Below are positions 47,323 through 56,503 of a stretch of 64,000 nucleotides of DNA, piece by piece. Origin of the DNA: Kwoniella bestiolae CBS 10118 (taxonomy: Eukaryota; Basidiomycota; Tremellomycetes; Tremellales; Cryptococcaceae). The number at the start of each line of letters is the position of its first letter. Positions within the stretch are counted from its first letter, which is position 1. The stretch spans positions 1,736,001 to 1,800,000 of the forward strand of contig NC_089246.1 of the NCBI RefSeq assembly GCF_000512585.2. The letters run 5' to 3'. The translations under genes and the position numbers were made by a program. The notes beneath the pieces were generated by a model. It did no database searches. It had not been told where the DNA came from and saw only the letters and a list, made by a program, of their open reading frames with translations.

Positions 47323-47700
47323 ATGTTCAGCACACAACCTGAAATAGAGCTCGACAACCTCGATCCATCGAGAACACACACCCTTCAACCCACCATAACA
47401 CGCGTTGGAAGAACGAGTATCTATCAGCCATATGACACATACACCTATGGATGTACCGTCACCAGCCACTGGTGCAACCCCATAACACTCTCGCAAGATA
47501 CGCTCCAAGATTTCCTGAACAAAGACGTAAAAGAGCTGACGGATACTCTCAATGTGAAATACTTCAGGGCCGGGTCCATGAGCACCGCTGAATCCCACTG
47601 CAAGGAGTTGTTCGGGGGATTTGCGGATACGTTCAACGAGAGGTATGGGGGGTTTGGGATTGCAGTGGGGGTTGGTGGGGTCAGGGAGCATCACGTATGA
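47323..47700 (+). CDS. Small orphan protein, paralogue A, 125 aa
   Basis: An intronless frame from ATG to TGA. It shares a conserved core with the next plus-strand small gene (48263-48625). Both start with an IEL-x-x-L stretch. Then come HTLQPTITRVGRTSIYQPYD here and YTLQPTVTLHGRTTQYQSKT there, a Tyr-x-Tyr with a nearby Cys, a helical middle and an FADTFNE/FTDEFDV patch. The C-terminus is Gly-rich (GGFGIAVGVGGVREHHV). There is no signal peptide or membrane segment. The family is not recognised. Being intronless is unusual for this window. Confidence 0.6.
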   Translation: MFSTQPEIELDNLDPSRTHTLQPTITRVGRTSIYQPYDTYTYGCTVTSHWCNPITLSQDTLQDFLNKDVKELTDTLNVKYFRAGSMSTAESHCKELFGGFADTFNERYGGFGIAVGVGGVREHHV

Positions 47701-48181
47701 TATTCGTGGGGATCATAGTCTGCAGCGGGACGAGTCTCAGCGAGCATGAGTGGTTTCATGTCTCAAATGCAGAGTAATGTTGTGCCTTGACGTATGTGGG
47801 CCAACAATGGATCAACCGAAAGTCAGAGATGGCTTCTGCCAAAGACGCTGCACAACACAGCCTTACAAAGCCCAAACTCATCCATTGATGATACGAGTAG
47901 TCATCGCTCCCTTGTAAGAAGTGTCCTTGCGTGGCGGTCCATCTTGATGCTTCTCAAGAAGGCAAACCCAAAGAAGTATCCTCACAGCGTGACGTAGTGC
48001 AGTTGTGCTTCAAAGGGAAAACGTCTGTCTTTTCTCTGTCGGGCGACGAGCGGCACTTTACCTCTCTTTTGACAAAGCCAAGGCCCAAGGCAGTGTTAGA
48101 GGAATGATTCTGCTGTAAAATTCTCGACTCGCTCACAGTATGACACTCGTCAGTGCAGTATGACCCACCAATCTCATAGCA
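47701..48181. other. Gap between the paralogue pair
   Basis: No gene seen; 3' flank of paralogue A and promoter of paralogue B. Confidence 0.5.
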
Positions 48182-48190
48182 CATATAAAG
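48182..48190 (+). promoter_or_regulatory. TATA box of paralogue B
   Basis: CATATAAAG, 73 bp before the ATG at 48263. Confidence 0.5.
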
Positions 48191-48262
48191 TGGTATCCGT
48201 AATATCGTGAACCACTCGTCACGATGATACCTTAATCACACCCTATACTCGTACAATTCAAC

Positions 48263-48625
48263 ATGTCCACATCGCGCTCAATCGAGCTCAACACCCTCAC
48301 AACACCAAGTACTGTAGCTCCATCATACACACTACAGCCTACGGTCACGCTTCATGGTCGGACAACCCAATACCAATCCAAGACGTACTCTTACTGGTGT
48401 GAAGTGGTCAGCAATTTCCCAGAGCAACAATCGAATGTGTATGATAATCTGATTGGTAAGGTGAGAGAAAAGACAGCTTCCCTCAATAGGAATTGTAAAT
48501 ATGTGAAAGACATCTCAAAGGGGGCAGAAGTAGCTTGGCAGGAGTTTGAAAATCTGGCTTCTGGTTTTACAGACGAATTCGATGTTAGCGTAGGGGTGGA
48601 GAAAGTTAAGAAATTTTGTAAATAG
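48263..48625 (+). CDS. Small orphan protein, paralogue B, 120 aa
   Basis: An intronless frame from ATG 48263 (CAACATG context) to TAG. It is the tandem paralogue of 47323-47700 over most of its length (see that entry for the shared core). A helical middle follows (DNLIGKVREKTASLNRNCKY, then KGAEVAWQEFENLASGFTDE), ending FDVSVGVEKVKKFCK. It is soluble and Lys-rich at the end, whereas copy A is Gly-rich there. The divergence with a retained core suggests an old duplication under some selection. Function unknown. Confidence 0.62.
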   Translation: MSTSRSIELNTLTTPSTVAPSYTLQPTVTLHGRTTQYQSKTYSYWCEVVSNFPEQQSNVYDNLIGKVREKTASLNRNCKYVKDISKGAEVAWQEFENLASGFTDEFDVSVGVEKVKKFCK

Positions 48626-49584
48626 CCGTTGTCTAGAGTCTAATCTTACTGGAATAGTGATCCCCCACCAAAGAGGTATTTATGGAAGACCAAAAAGGTA
48701 CAGCAGGGGCAGTATCGCCATTGGTCTGTATCATCATTATATGAGGACAAGGAAAGACGAGAATGGGTCCAGTAAGTGATTGTCGAGTAGGGCACCAGGA
48801 ATAGCTGTCATCAATGTTTTTTTGCTGAAGCGGCATTGGCACACGTGAGCAAGAGCCCGGAGAGAGTTATCAGGGTTATCAGGCCGAGGTGAGGGTTGAG
48901 AAGGTTAGGGAATGTCACAAATGATGATGGATAAATTCACATGAAGTCAAGATACTGTGGCAATTCAGCACATACTTGAGGTGACAGATATCAGATCATA
49001 TCGTATCCTCCGAATATTCCCTATTAATAGACAGAAGATATCCAGTTGTATTTGAAGCCGCTGTGGTTTAACCCACGATACATTGTACGCGATTTGCTGC
49101 GATCGCCAAAGCCTAAAGCTTTCTTCAGCTGTAGGATTTGCTCGCCACAGTGCAGATGATACGGTAGCCATGTGAGTGACCGGAAGGGGAGGTGCCTAGA
49201 GAAGTACCACAACAGATTGGTAGGTTGCCGCTCTCTTCGCATGTTGGATTATTCCTCAACCCAGGATTTAGGGGTAGATATCTCATCGCCTCTTCATGGT
49301 CCTTCATACTTGATCACAGAGTTTCATCTTCGTATATCCGCCACGCTTACTGTAAGGCAGATACAACCTTTGACAGCCCGAAGAAACCCCCTCAGTGTGT
49401 CAGTTTGCACAGCTATGACGTAGGGTTCGACTAGCTTGGGCTCGCTCTGAGTTCCTCCTTTTTCTCGCAAGCTGTATTCAACCTTTGTCAATTGCTCTGG
49501 ACATCCCTTGTAACAGGTTTTTCCCTTGTTGTGTCTTCCTCAGTATCATCAAACACGATCATTTGTCGGGCGAGAAGAATAAGG
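48626..49584. other. Gap with an unresolved minus-strand open frame
   Basis: A minus-strand frame from ATG 49171 (MATVSSALWRANPTAEESFR) to about 48976 and another at 48842-48633 look protein-like. They do not join in phase through the available splice sites. They may be remnants of a third small gene. Confidence 0.35.
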
Positions 49585-49593
49585 TATAAAAAG
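49585..49593 (+). promoter_or_regulatory. TATA box of the small gene at 49753
   Basis: A strong TATAAAAAG 160 bp before the ATG, followed by a CT-rich leader. Confidence 0.6.
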
Positions 49594-49752
49594 GGGCGCA
49601 ATCCGCTTCAGTTCCTCTTTTGCCTCTTCATCTCATTCAACCCATCTCGACCACCCAATCTTTTTCAAACAGTGCCCCCTTCTAGCCACTATCCCCACAC
49701 CACTTGATTGAACATCAATCAACACATATCTCATTGTCAAGATACCAGCATA

Positions 49753-50121
49753 ATGTCTGCATCATCCTCCGCTGGACCACACCAGGTCGATTTAGATTCT
49801 TACGTGGACCGTGTCAATCGAACTACCGCACGTACTCTGGAAGAATTCCATCGAGAGTTTCGCGAATCTACGATGCAAGAGTGGGATACCAAGAACAAAG
49901 ACGGCAATCACAACTGGTATGATGCGCAGAACTTCCTCGCCCAGAAGGAAAAGGATTGGGAATATCTATCAAATTGCTTTGTTCTGAAGACTCTACTTTT
50001 GAGAAGCGAAAACACCGCCGGAGCCCCCACCGTCAACCATAGTGCGACAGCTGACAGCGATAGAACCGCTGATAGTAAGAATGAGGTGAATGGTGATAAG
50101 CCTCTGGGCGATAGAACCTGA
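49753..50121 (+). CDS. Small acidic orphan protein, 122 aa
   Basis: An intronless frame from ATG 49753 (AGCATAATG). The first half is helical and charged: DLDSYVDRVNRTTARTLEEF, HREFRESTMQEWDTKNKDGN, then NWYDAQNFLAQKEKDWEYLS. The second half is disordered and rich in Ala/Asp/Asn (HSATADSDRTADSKNEVNGD). No signal peptide, membrane segment or recognised family. It shares the small size, lack of introns and TATA promoter of its neighbours but not their sequence. The strong TATA box and long leader make it likely to be expressed. Confidence 0.6.
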   Translation: MSASSSAGPHQVDLDSYVDRVNRTTARTLEEFHREFRESTMQEWDTKNKDGNHNWYDAQNFLAQKEKDWEYLSNCFVLKTLLLRSENTAGAPTVNHSATADSDRTADSKNEVNGDKPLGDRT

Positions 50122-50837
50122 GAGTGACCGATGACAGGTCCACGGGTTCTCTACGTCCCGGTACTATACACACTCTTATCGTAGTCTAGAGTTGCTGTCA
50201 CTTCCCCTCGCTCTTTCCAAGTTCATTTGCCGTTCAGATTTGATAACTATAACAACCTATATCATGTTCATGCCATGCAGATCTCCAGAGACTTCAATGA
50301 CATAGTGGCAAGCTGTTCATATGATATTTGGCTTGTCTGCATATGCAGTATCAGTCAGCATGGAAAATTTGACTGAGTCGAGTATCCATCAATGATGTGA
50401 CCCTCAGGCGCCAGACATGCGCTAGATCTATCAGCGCAATGTGTTTTTATGACCCGAAAGCATTCGTTGCGATTCTCGTGAGCTTATGCCTTCCTTCCGT
50501 CGACAAGTAGAACAAGTTACATGCTAGGTCCAGAGTTTTCCGTCCCTCCTGCGACAAAAATAAACTTTGTTAGCGTCAGCGATCATAATTCATACAGGAT
50601 CCCTGTTTGTCTTCTATCTGCAGCCTGATCGCATCGAAGATGAATATGCATTCGTTGACACTTCCTTGTTCACATTGTTGGCCCGGATTATCAATCACCT
50701 CGCCGCTCTTCTTACAATATGTACGTGTCCAAATTTTCTTTTGCCCAGCCTCTGGATGCTCGTCCATGACATAGTGTCCTTCCGGGTGTCTTGAAGAGAT
50801 CTAGATGTATCCAAGACCTCAGTAGTCTCTACCACAG
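50122..50837. other. Gap, no supported gene
   Basis: A minus-strand 63-codon frame (ATG at 50767, MDEHPEAGQKKIWTRTY) contains a splice-like GTAAGA and may be a short gene. Evidence is too thin to call. Confidence 0.4.
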
Positions 50838-51338
50838 TCATTTCAAACCAAAAGTGCTTCCTGACGAGCGGTCAATGGCGATCGAGGATCCCCCGCTATA
50901 GAAATTCGAATCACCTACACCCACAAGTGAGGGATGAGCTATCGAAGCTAGAGGGGAGAATCTGTCAGCTGTGGAACGTATATACCTGCAGCTGTAATGT
51001 AGAGAGCAATGGCTCAGTCCTGAACAGGATACAAACTGTTCACTAAGGATATTATATTGCCGCAGAAAGAGCAAAAGTCCAAACGATCATATTGTGACGG
51101 CAGATTGTGAGCGCGAATGTTTGGACAGAACCAATAAGAGGTTCCAAAGAACGGTGGAAGGACTTCAGGAGGAATACACGTGGCCGTGATCTTGGCAGAA
51201 GCTTCATTACAGAAGGAAGGTAAGTTATGACTGGGCAAATCAGCAGATTATGGTATTTCGTGATAAAAACATTGAAGCAGCGTGAATACCCCATTACTGC
51301 ACAGTACATAGTAAGTCATAAATTATCATGTACTCCAT
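50838..51338 (-). CDS. Small cysteine-containing orphan protein, 128 aa
   Basis: Exons 51338-51298, 51230-51033 and 50985-50838 join in phase from an ATG (MEYMIIYDLLCTVH) to a TGA. Introns are 67 and 47 nt, with a CTGAT branch before the first acceptor. The middle has a Cys/His cluster: LPSFCNEASAKI, SYWFCPNIRAHNLPSQYDRL and DFCSFCGNIIS. The CxxCGN knuckle resembles half of the zinc ribbon of RNA polymerase small subunits such as Rpa12. The second CxxC pair of such ribbons is missing, so the likeness may be chance. The C-terminus is Ser/Gly-rich (DSNFYSGGSSIAIDRSSGST). It is the only multi-exon gene resolved in the island. Confidence 0.5.
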
Positions 51339-52033
51339 CCTTCGTGTGTCCAGGTGGTTCGTCAGAGAGTACAAGTGTTCTGTATCTTCACCTCTAGGAT
51401 GCTCAAACCCAATGACGGTGAGGTCAATTATACAGTATCGGAAAGGCAACCCTCAAAAGGGTCAGCGCCACAGAGGGGTCACCACACACCCCCTTCCATG
51501 ATGCTGTCAAAGCCAGAGTCAATGGCAGATTGTTCTGTCTGAAGGGCGCTCATCCTGACCGGGGACTCTATGACAGCCCCAGGACTGGTCCGATGAAAGG
51601 ACGGCCCGCTTCTTCGAGTAACGACTCGTGTTCGAGGTGCAAGATCTTCCAATAATGATGTATAGTACAGTATGGTGATGATGCAGTACAAGATCATCCT
51701 TTATGAACTCATCATCGACCTCAGTCAGGCCTTGTCAACCTTTCACCCTTCCTCAGCATGTTCTCCAACACGTCTCATAGGGCATCCCCCCACCGAGGGC
51801 TAAAGGCTCTATTTCTTTTCATCTATATGATGTCCTACCTGAACGTTTCAAGGGTGTGTGTACACGTTTCACAATCAATCTCAGACTTAAAATGCAAATG
51901 CTGTATGCTGTGCGGTACTGACTCCCCCTCCTTTCTAGCACAGTAGATTCCCCGTCCCGTGTTAGGTCTGCTTCCCTCAAACGGTTTAGACTCACCGAGA
52001 ATGCGTCACCGCGACCGGCGGTCATTGGGGACG
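51339..52033. other. Gap, no supported gene
   Basis: A minus-strand 72-codon frame from ATG 51697 is open but featureless. Short GGGTC-type repeats near 51455-51480. Nothing called. Confidence 0.4.
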
Positions 52034-52040
52034 CATATAA
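52034..52040 (+). promoter_or_regulatory. TATA-like element
   Basis: CATATAA, 119 bp before the ATG at 52159 (20 bp before the in-frame ATG at 52060). Confidence 0.35.
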
Positions 52041-52158
52041 CGAGTAGGGAGGGAAACCGATGATCAGGATACAGTACTGCCTTTTCCCTCCATTCCAAGA
52101 CATACTCCCATTCGCACCGGCCAAATTACCTGCTATAATACAAGAGTCCAAGGTCATT

Positions 52159-52494
52159 ATGAGCTCTCAAGGTAGTCAATCAAACCAATCTACAGCCAGT
52201 TTGTTGAACAAGGAGAAAAACGACTCTTTGGGAGGATGTGGCACATGGCATGAATCAGAAGGGGAAGGCAATTCTCACAGAGACTCGTATTCCACAGATG
52301 GAGACGGATCATTACAATCTCTTGGGGAGTCGAGGTCGTTGGTGGGTGTGTTCGGTCACCTGGCCAATGACAATCCCGATGCTGCTTTCGAAGAGCTTGT
52401 TGGGTGGACTGAGACGAATCAAAGTAGGTTTCTGATAGAGGAACATGTAGTCTCAGAAGTACAAGGCCTCATAAGCAATTGTATTTTCGACTAA
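52159..52494 (+). CDS. Small acidic Ser-rich orphan protein, 111 aa
   Basis: An intronless frame from ATG 52159 (MSSQGSQSNQSTASLLNKEK) to TAA. An in-frame ATG at 52060 would add 33 hydrophobic residues but lies only 20 bp from the TATA-like element, so the later start is preferred. The N-terminal 60 residues are Ser/Gly/Asp-rich and disordered. The C-terminal 50 form an acidic helical domain: SLVGVFGHLANDNPDAAFEE, LVGWTETNQSRFLIEEHVVS. No family is recognised. Confidence 0.55.
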   Translation: MSSQGSQSNQSTASLLNKEKNDSLGGCGTWHESEGEGNSHRDSYSTDGDGSLQSLGESRSLVGVFGHLANDNPDAAFEELVGWTETNQSRFLIEEHVVSEVQGLISNCIFD

Positions 52495-52979
52495 AAACAT
52501 TCCTGCTGTGAGCAGCTGGCTGACAGGTGATCAATGCTGAATGAACATCCATCTAGACCCATCCGGTCATACATGTCAACCTAGACCGATTCAACCAGAA
52601 CTACAGTGTCAGCATGTTCAATGTCAATATCCCACTCGGCGGATCTATTAGCTGTGATGTTGTAATTATAGCATTGATTCATCGAGTCGGAGTGATTGGA
52701 AAGATAAAGATAAGTAACGTAATTGATATGACGAAAGAAAGAAAGAACATCCACAAATGACATCTCAACACATCTTCTACTTCTCTTCGTCCCCCTTCAT
52801 TATTCACATGAAACACTTTGGAATCGACTATTACCCCACTATTGAACATTTCTATCGTATGAAATATCATTCTCCCTAACTCCACATTCACTTGTACCTC
52901 ACTCATTGGTCGTTATCGTAACATCAAGGCGATGATATCGAAAATGTATGTTGGAAGAGGAAGAGAGGGTGGAAGTGGT
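52495..52979. other. 3' flanks, right edge of small-gene island
   Basis: No gene seen between the last island gene (+) and ERV14 (-). Confidence 0.5.
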
Positions 52980-54128
52980 TTAATCGCTCTCTGAGATGAG
53001 GGCGAGGATCATTCTGCGAGATGAGATAAGAGATGTCAGCTCAGTCCAACACGACCATGTTAAGGACCGAGAAGGGAGATATAGATTTGGCTTGTGTCTC
53101 TCCCGGTCCTACCATCATTTATAGAGATTACGCGAGGAAAACTAAAAAACACGCCAACTCACCTGTAGAGGTAGTAGAAGAATGAAACGAGGTAGAAACC
53201 AAGTTTGATGAATGATTCTTTCTTGTGTCCTGAGAGGGTACGGAAGATCTCCGTGGCGTCGTACATGTGGTTCTTGGCCATGATCCTGGGGTTTGGTATC
53301 GTCGTTCGAGGAGATGTCCAGTCAGATAATGGAGGTGCAAATAGGGGGGGCAAGCCGAGGCGAGGCAAAGGAGAACGAAGCATTAGTACACAATCTTACA
53401 TTTTCTGAGTATTGCTTATGATTGTGAGAGGGAGAGAAGAACTGTCACCGACTTGTTCACGTTGTATCCTACCAGTGGAGCGTTCAGAAGGAAAGCCAAC
53501 CATTGTCCAGAGAGGAGGAAACACAGGGTGAGGAAAGCGTGGGCGATCATTTCGGGGAGGACGAACTGTGTTGATGGGTGAGATATCAGTTTGGGCTATT
53601 GGGTAATGTTCCGGTAGGGTTGGACATGGGGAGTTTTGCGGAACAGGGTGTTAGCATATGAAATAATGGGACCCACCTGATTGAGCTTGTTACAGAGGTC
53701 GATAGGGTTGATGTAATCTGTGAGTTGTAACGTATCTTGTCAGCTATCCTTTTCTCTTTACCAACAGAAAGATAATCTAGCTGAGATATGGACATACCAC
53801 ACTCGAGATCGGAGAACATGATGATCTAAATACGCATTCATGATTAGTATGGATGAACAACATGCAAGAAGGGAGGAAGGAGGTCGTCATGTACTTACGA
53901 AGAATACCATGGTGAATAAAAGTACGGCAGCCATCAGGACCGCGAAGAGGAATAACCAGCCTGTGGGGGAGAGTCATATCGGAAGACAGTCCAGTAAGAA
54001 GTGTTGATACATGGTCGAGTGGGTCGTATGAGGTGAGGTGATAAGGGAGGAAGGGAAGGGAGGTGTGTTAGCTCCATCCATCTTCGCTCACATTCCTTGT
54101 GACAAACAAACTCACCTTCTCCACCCAT
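52980..54128 (-). CDS. ERV14: Cornichon / ERV14 COPII cargo receptor
   Basis: Seven exons (54128-54116, 53960-53899, 53825-53798, 53717-53677, 53565-53453, 53285-53163, 53013-52980) join in phase to 137 residues, the family length. The text is diagnostic: GWLFLFAVLMAAVLLFTMVF, FSDLECDYINPIDLCNKLNQ, FVLPEMIAHAFLTL, NVNKIMAKNHMYDATEIFRT and LSGHKKESFIKLGFYLVSFF, ending RMILALISESD. It has three or four membrane helices and loads transmembrane cargo into ER-derived COPII vesicles. Exon 1 carries only 13 nt of coding sequence. The exon 5 donor GTCGGT is non-standard but forced by the frame. Confidence 0.97.
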
Positions 54129-54510
54129 CTTGAATATCTGTGTCTAGCTATTTGTGCGTGAAGTGTCGGTGTAGGTGTGAGGTATGTTATGGTTATATGC
54201 TAAAGTTGAATCTAGCTGAGATGGGATAATGTGAAGAATGGAGACGAATGATGATGATGATGATGTTTGCCTTTGGTGTCTCCTGAACAGTTTGATGGCA
54301 ATGTGAGGTGAAATGTCACTATACAACAACTATTACGTAACATATCACCAATACCAAGAAATCTTTTTTAGCACTCATGCATCACCGAGGTCATACAGTA
54401 CTAGTGTAAACTGAAATTTTGATTGCTTTGCTTATTATTTCTGCTATCTTAAACCTCAAGGAGTACTGTTATACATATATACATAACCCCAAGAGACCAG
54501 AACATACACC
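54129..54510. other. Divergent promoter region (ERV14 / NOP16)
   Basis: About 380 bp with an AT-rich core. Nothing else seen. Confidence 0.5.
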
Positions 54511-55390
54511 ATGGCCAATCCAAGACAACGATCCAAAGCGAAGTCCCACAAATCCACCAAACCAAGTATCCACAGGATCAGAAAGTTGCATCAGAAGCAA
54601 CGACGTGCTCCTCCGTTGAAAGGTCCAGAGGTATTACAGCAGGGATGGGATAAGAAGAAGACTGTGTTTCAGAAGTGAGTAAATCACCTCATAACACAGC
54701 TACTTAAGATTGCAGTGCAATCTACACTGTCTGATGAAGAGTTCGTTGGATTCGAATGCTGATGATTGGATGGGTTACACCAGCTACGCGGCACTAGGTC
54801 TCCTACCCTCCATTCCTATCCCCCAATCAGCCTCATCCTCCCGATCCCAACGTGTAAAATTACCTATAATACCATCTGATGAGGTGGAGGAACAGCCGAA
54901 AGTGGGATTCGGAAGGATCATAAGGGATGAGGAGGGGAATGTGATTGACATTATCATTGATGAGGATGATGAACCTCAAGAACAGGAGGGAAACGTTCCG
55001 TTCGGGGAGGATGAAGGTGAGAGGGAGAGGGTCGAGGGGAAGACTGATGTTGTAAGGCGTAAGTGATATCTGCTCTTCTCCCATCAAGATACGTTCTATA
55101 TGGGTAATCAACATACATTGTGGTGTCATTGTGGAAATACCATGTCACATACTGATAATCCGATGAACAACGCAGAACTCGAAGCCCTCTCATCCACTTC
55201 TGCACCAGTCAGAAGACACACCTCGACCTCGGAGAAGACATGGTTGATAAATCTCGTTAAGAAGTACAACGACGATTATGAAAGCATGGCGAAAGACTTG
55301 AAATTGAACGTATGGCAGAAGACTAGGGGGGAGATCAAGCGGATGGTAGCTAAGGCTGGAGGGGTGGAGAAGCTGAGGAATGCCGCTTGA
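54511..55390 (+). CDS. NOP16: Ribosome biogenesis protein NOP16
   Basis: Exons 54511-54674, 54784-55058 and 55176-55390 give 217 residues. The family start is clear (MANPRQRSKAKSHKSTKPS), followed by a basic segment and LKGPEVLQQGWDKKKTVFQ-NYAALGLLPSIP. The C-terminal part has the expected SEKTWLINLVKKYNDDYESM and AKDLKLNVWQKTRGEIKRMV. Nop16 is a nucleolar factor of 60S assembly. A central acidic stretch (DIIIDEDDEPQEQEGN) is normal for the family. Confidence 0.95.
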
Positions 55391-56503
55391 TCATCTGTTG
55401 TAGATGTTTCAAGTTGATAGCGAGCATGGCCGAGGTAGATATTTGGATGATGGTTCTTCCTTTCCCCCCTTTTGGTGTCTTGTATTTTATCTTGTACCAT
55501 ATGCATATGTCTAGACGACTACCTCATCTTTGAAGTTCACACGAGACTCCGCATGCTTGCCCATGCATAGGATCATCTAGAGTAAAAACATATCTCCACA
55601 TGGATGGTCAAAATCCAATTATGAAGCGAGCGCCACTGTTCACTGTGCATACACTGATCGTATCCGTCGGCATCCGTCGTCTTGCCTCGTAACCCTCGAA
55701 TTTACCCCTCTTCGTCCTTCTCTTCTTCTCCTTCTTCTCTTTTGAGGATAGCATACCCACACTCGAAACCTCCCAGAGGCCTAAAAGGCTTTCATCAGCC
55801 TGATCCAATATCCCAACTCATCAACAGTGATACTGGAGTGATCACCAATCAAGAGACACGATACCAAACACTCTACCCCAGAATTTAGACCATCTCCCCT
55901 TGGATAACATTTAATCATCCACCAACCATCCCATCATCCTTCCGACGATCATATTGTGTATTTCTCTTCCTCTTACAGTATATCCGACCACATCGGCTTA
56001 TATCATCATCATCATCATCATCATCATCAGCATCATTATCGACAACATCCTCATCGAACCCACTTCCACTCGCACGACCCACCCAAACCAACACTTTTCA
56101 TTCGTCCCATCCGCTCGTGTGACTACTACTACTAGTACTCTCACTTTCGGCGCACTGTCAAAGGAGGTCCAACCCCATCAGAGCACACAACCATCGTCAT
56201 CATCCTTAACTCACCGACCTGGCTTTGCCGCCCCGTTGTAGTCCCCGTCATAGGCAAAGTCATACTCGTCGCATCACCGAGCCATAGCTCCGACCCGGCC
56301 CAGGATCCCGGGACTCACTCAAGCGACAACGACAGTCAGAGAAAGAGAGGAGATACCACCATCCCCTTCCCTTCATCCCCTCTCTCCTACGAAAATGAAG
56401 AATCAATAATCCAGTAAGACCCATCCGGTCTTCTGGTTTCCTTCCACCTCTTAATCAACAGCTCAACCTACCCTATTTCCCTCATCAATCGACAAAAATC
56501 ATC
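55391..56503. other. Intergenic region and long leader of the ASH-repeat gene
   Basis: 3' flank of NOP16, then C/T/A-rich leader sequence from about 55680 with an ATC trinucleotide run (about 56003-56029). Splice-like sites occur in the leader. No gene seen. Confidence 0.45.

Noticed and set aside
48633..49171. Two protein-like minus-strand frames (ATG at 49171; 48842-48633)
   Set aside because: Their phases do not match through the available donor and acceptor, so no gene is called.
50576..50767. 63-codon minus-strand frame in the island
   Set aside because: Short, with an internal splice-like site that gives an even shorter product; no independent support.
51479..51697. 72-codon minus-strand frame
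   Set aside because: Featureless composition and no promoter or splice signals.
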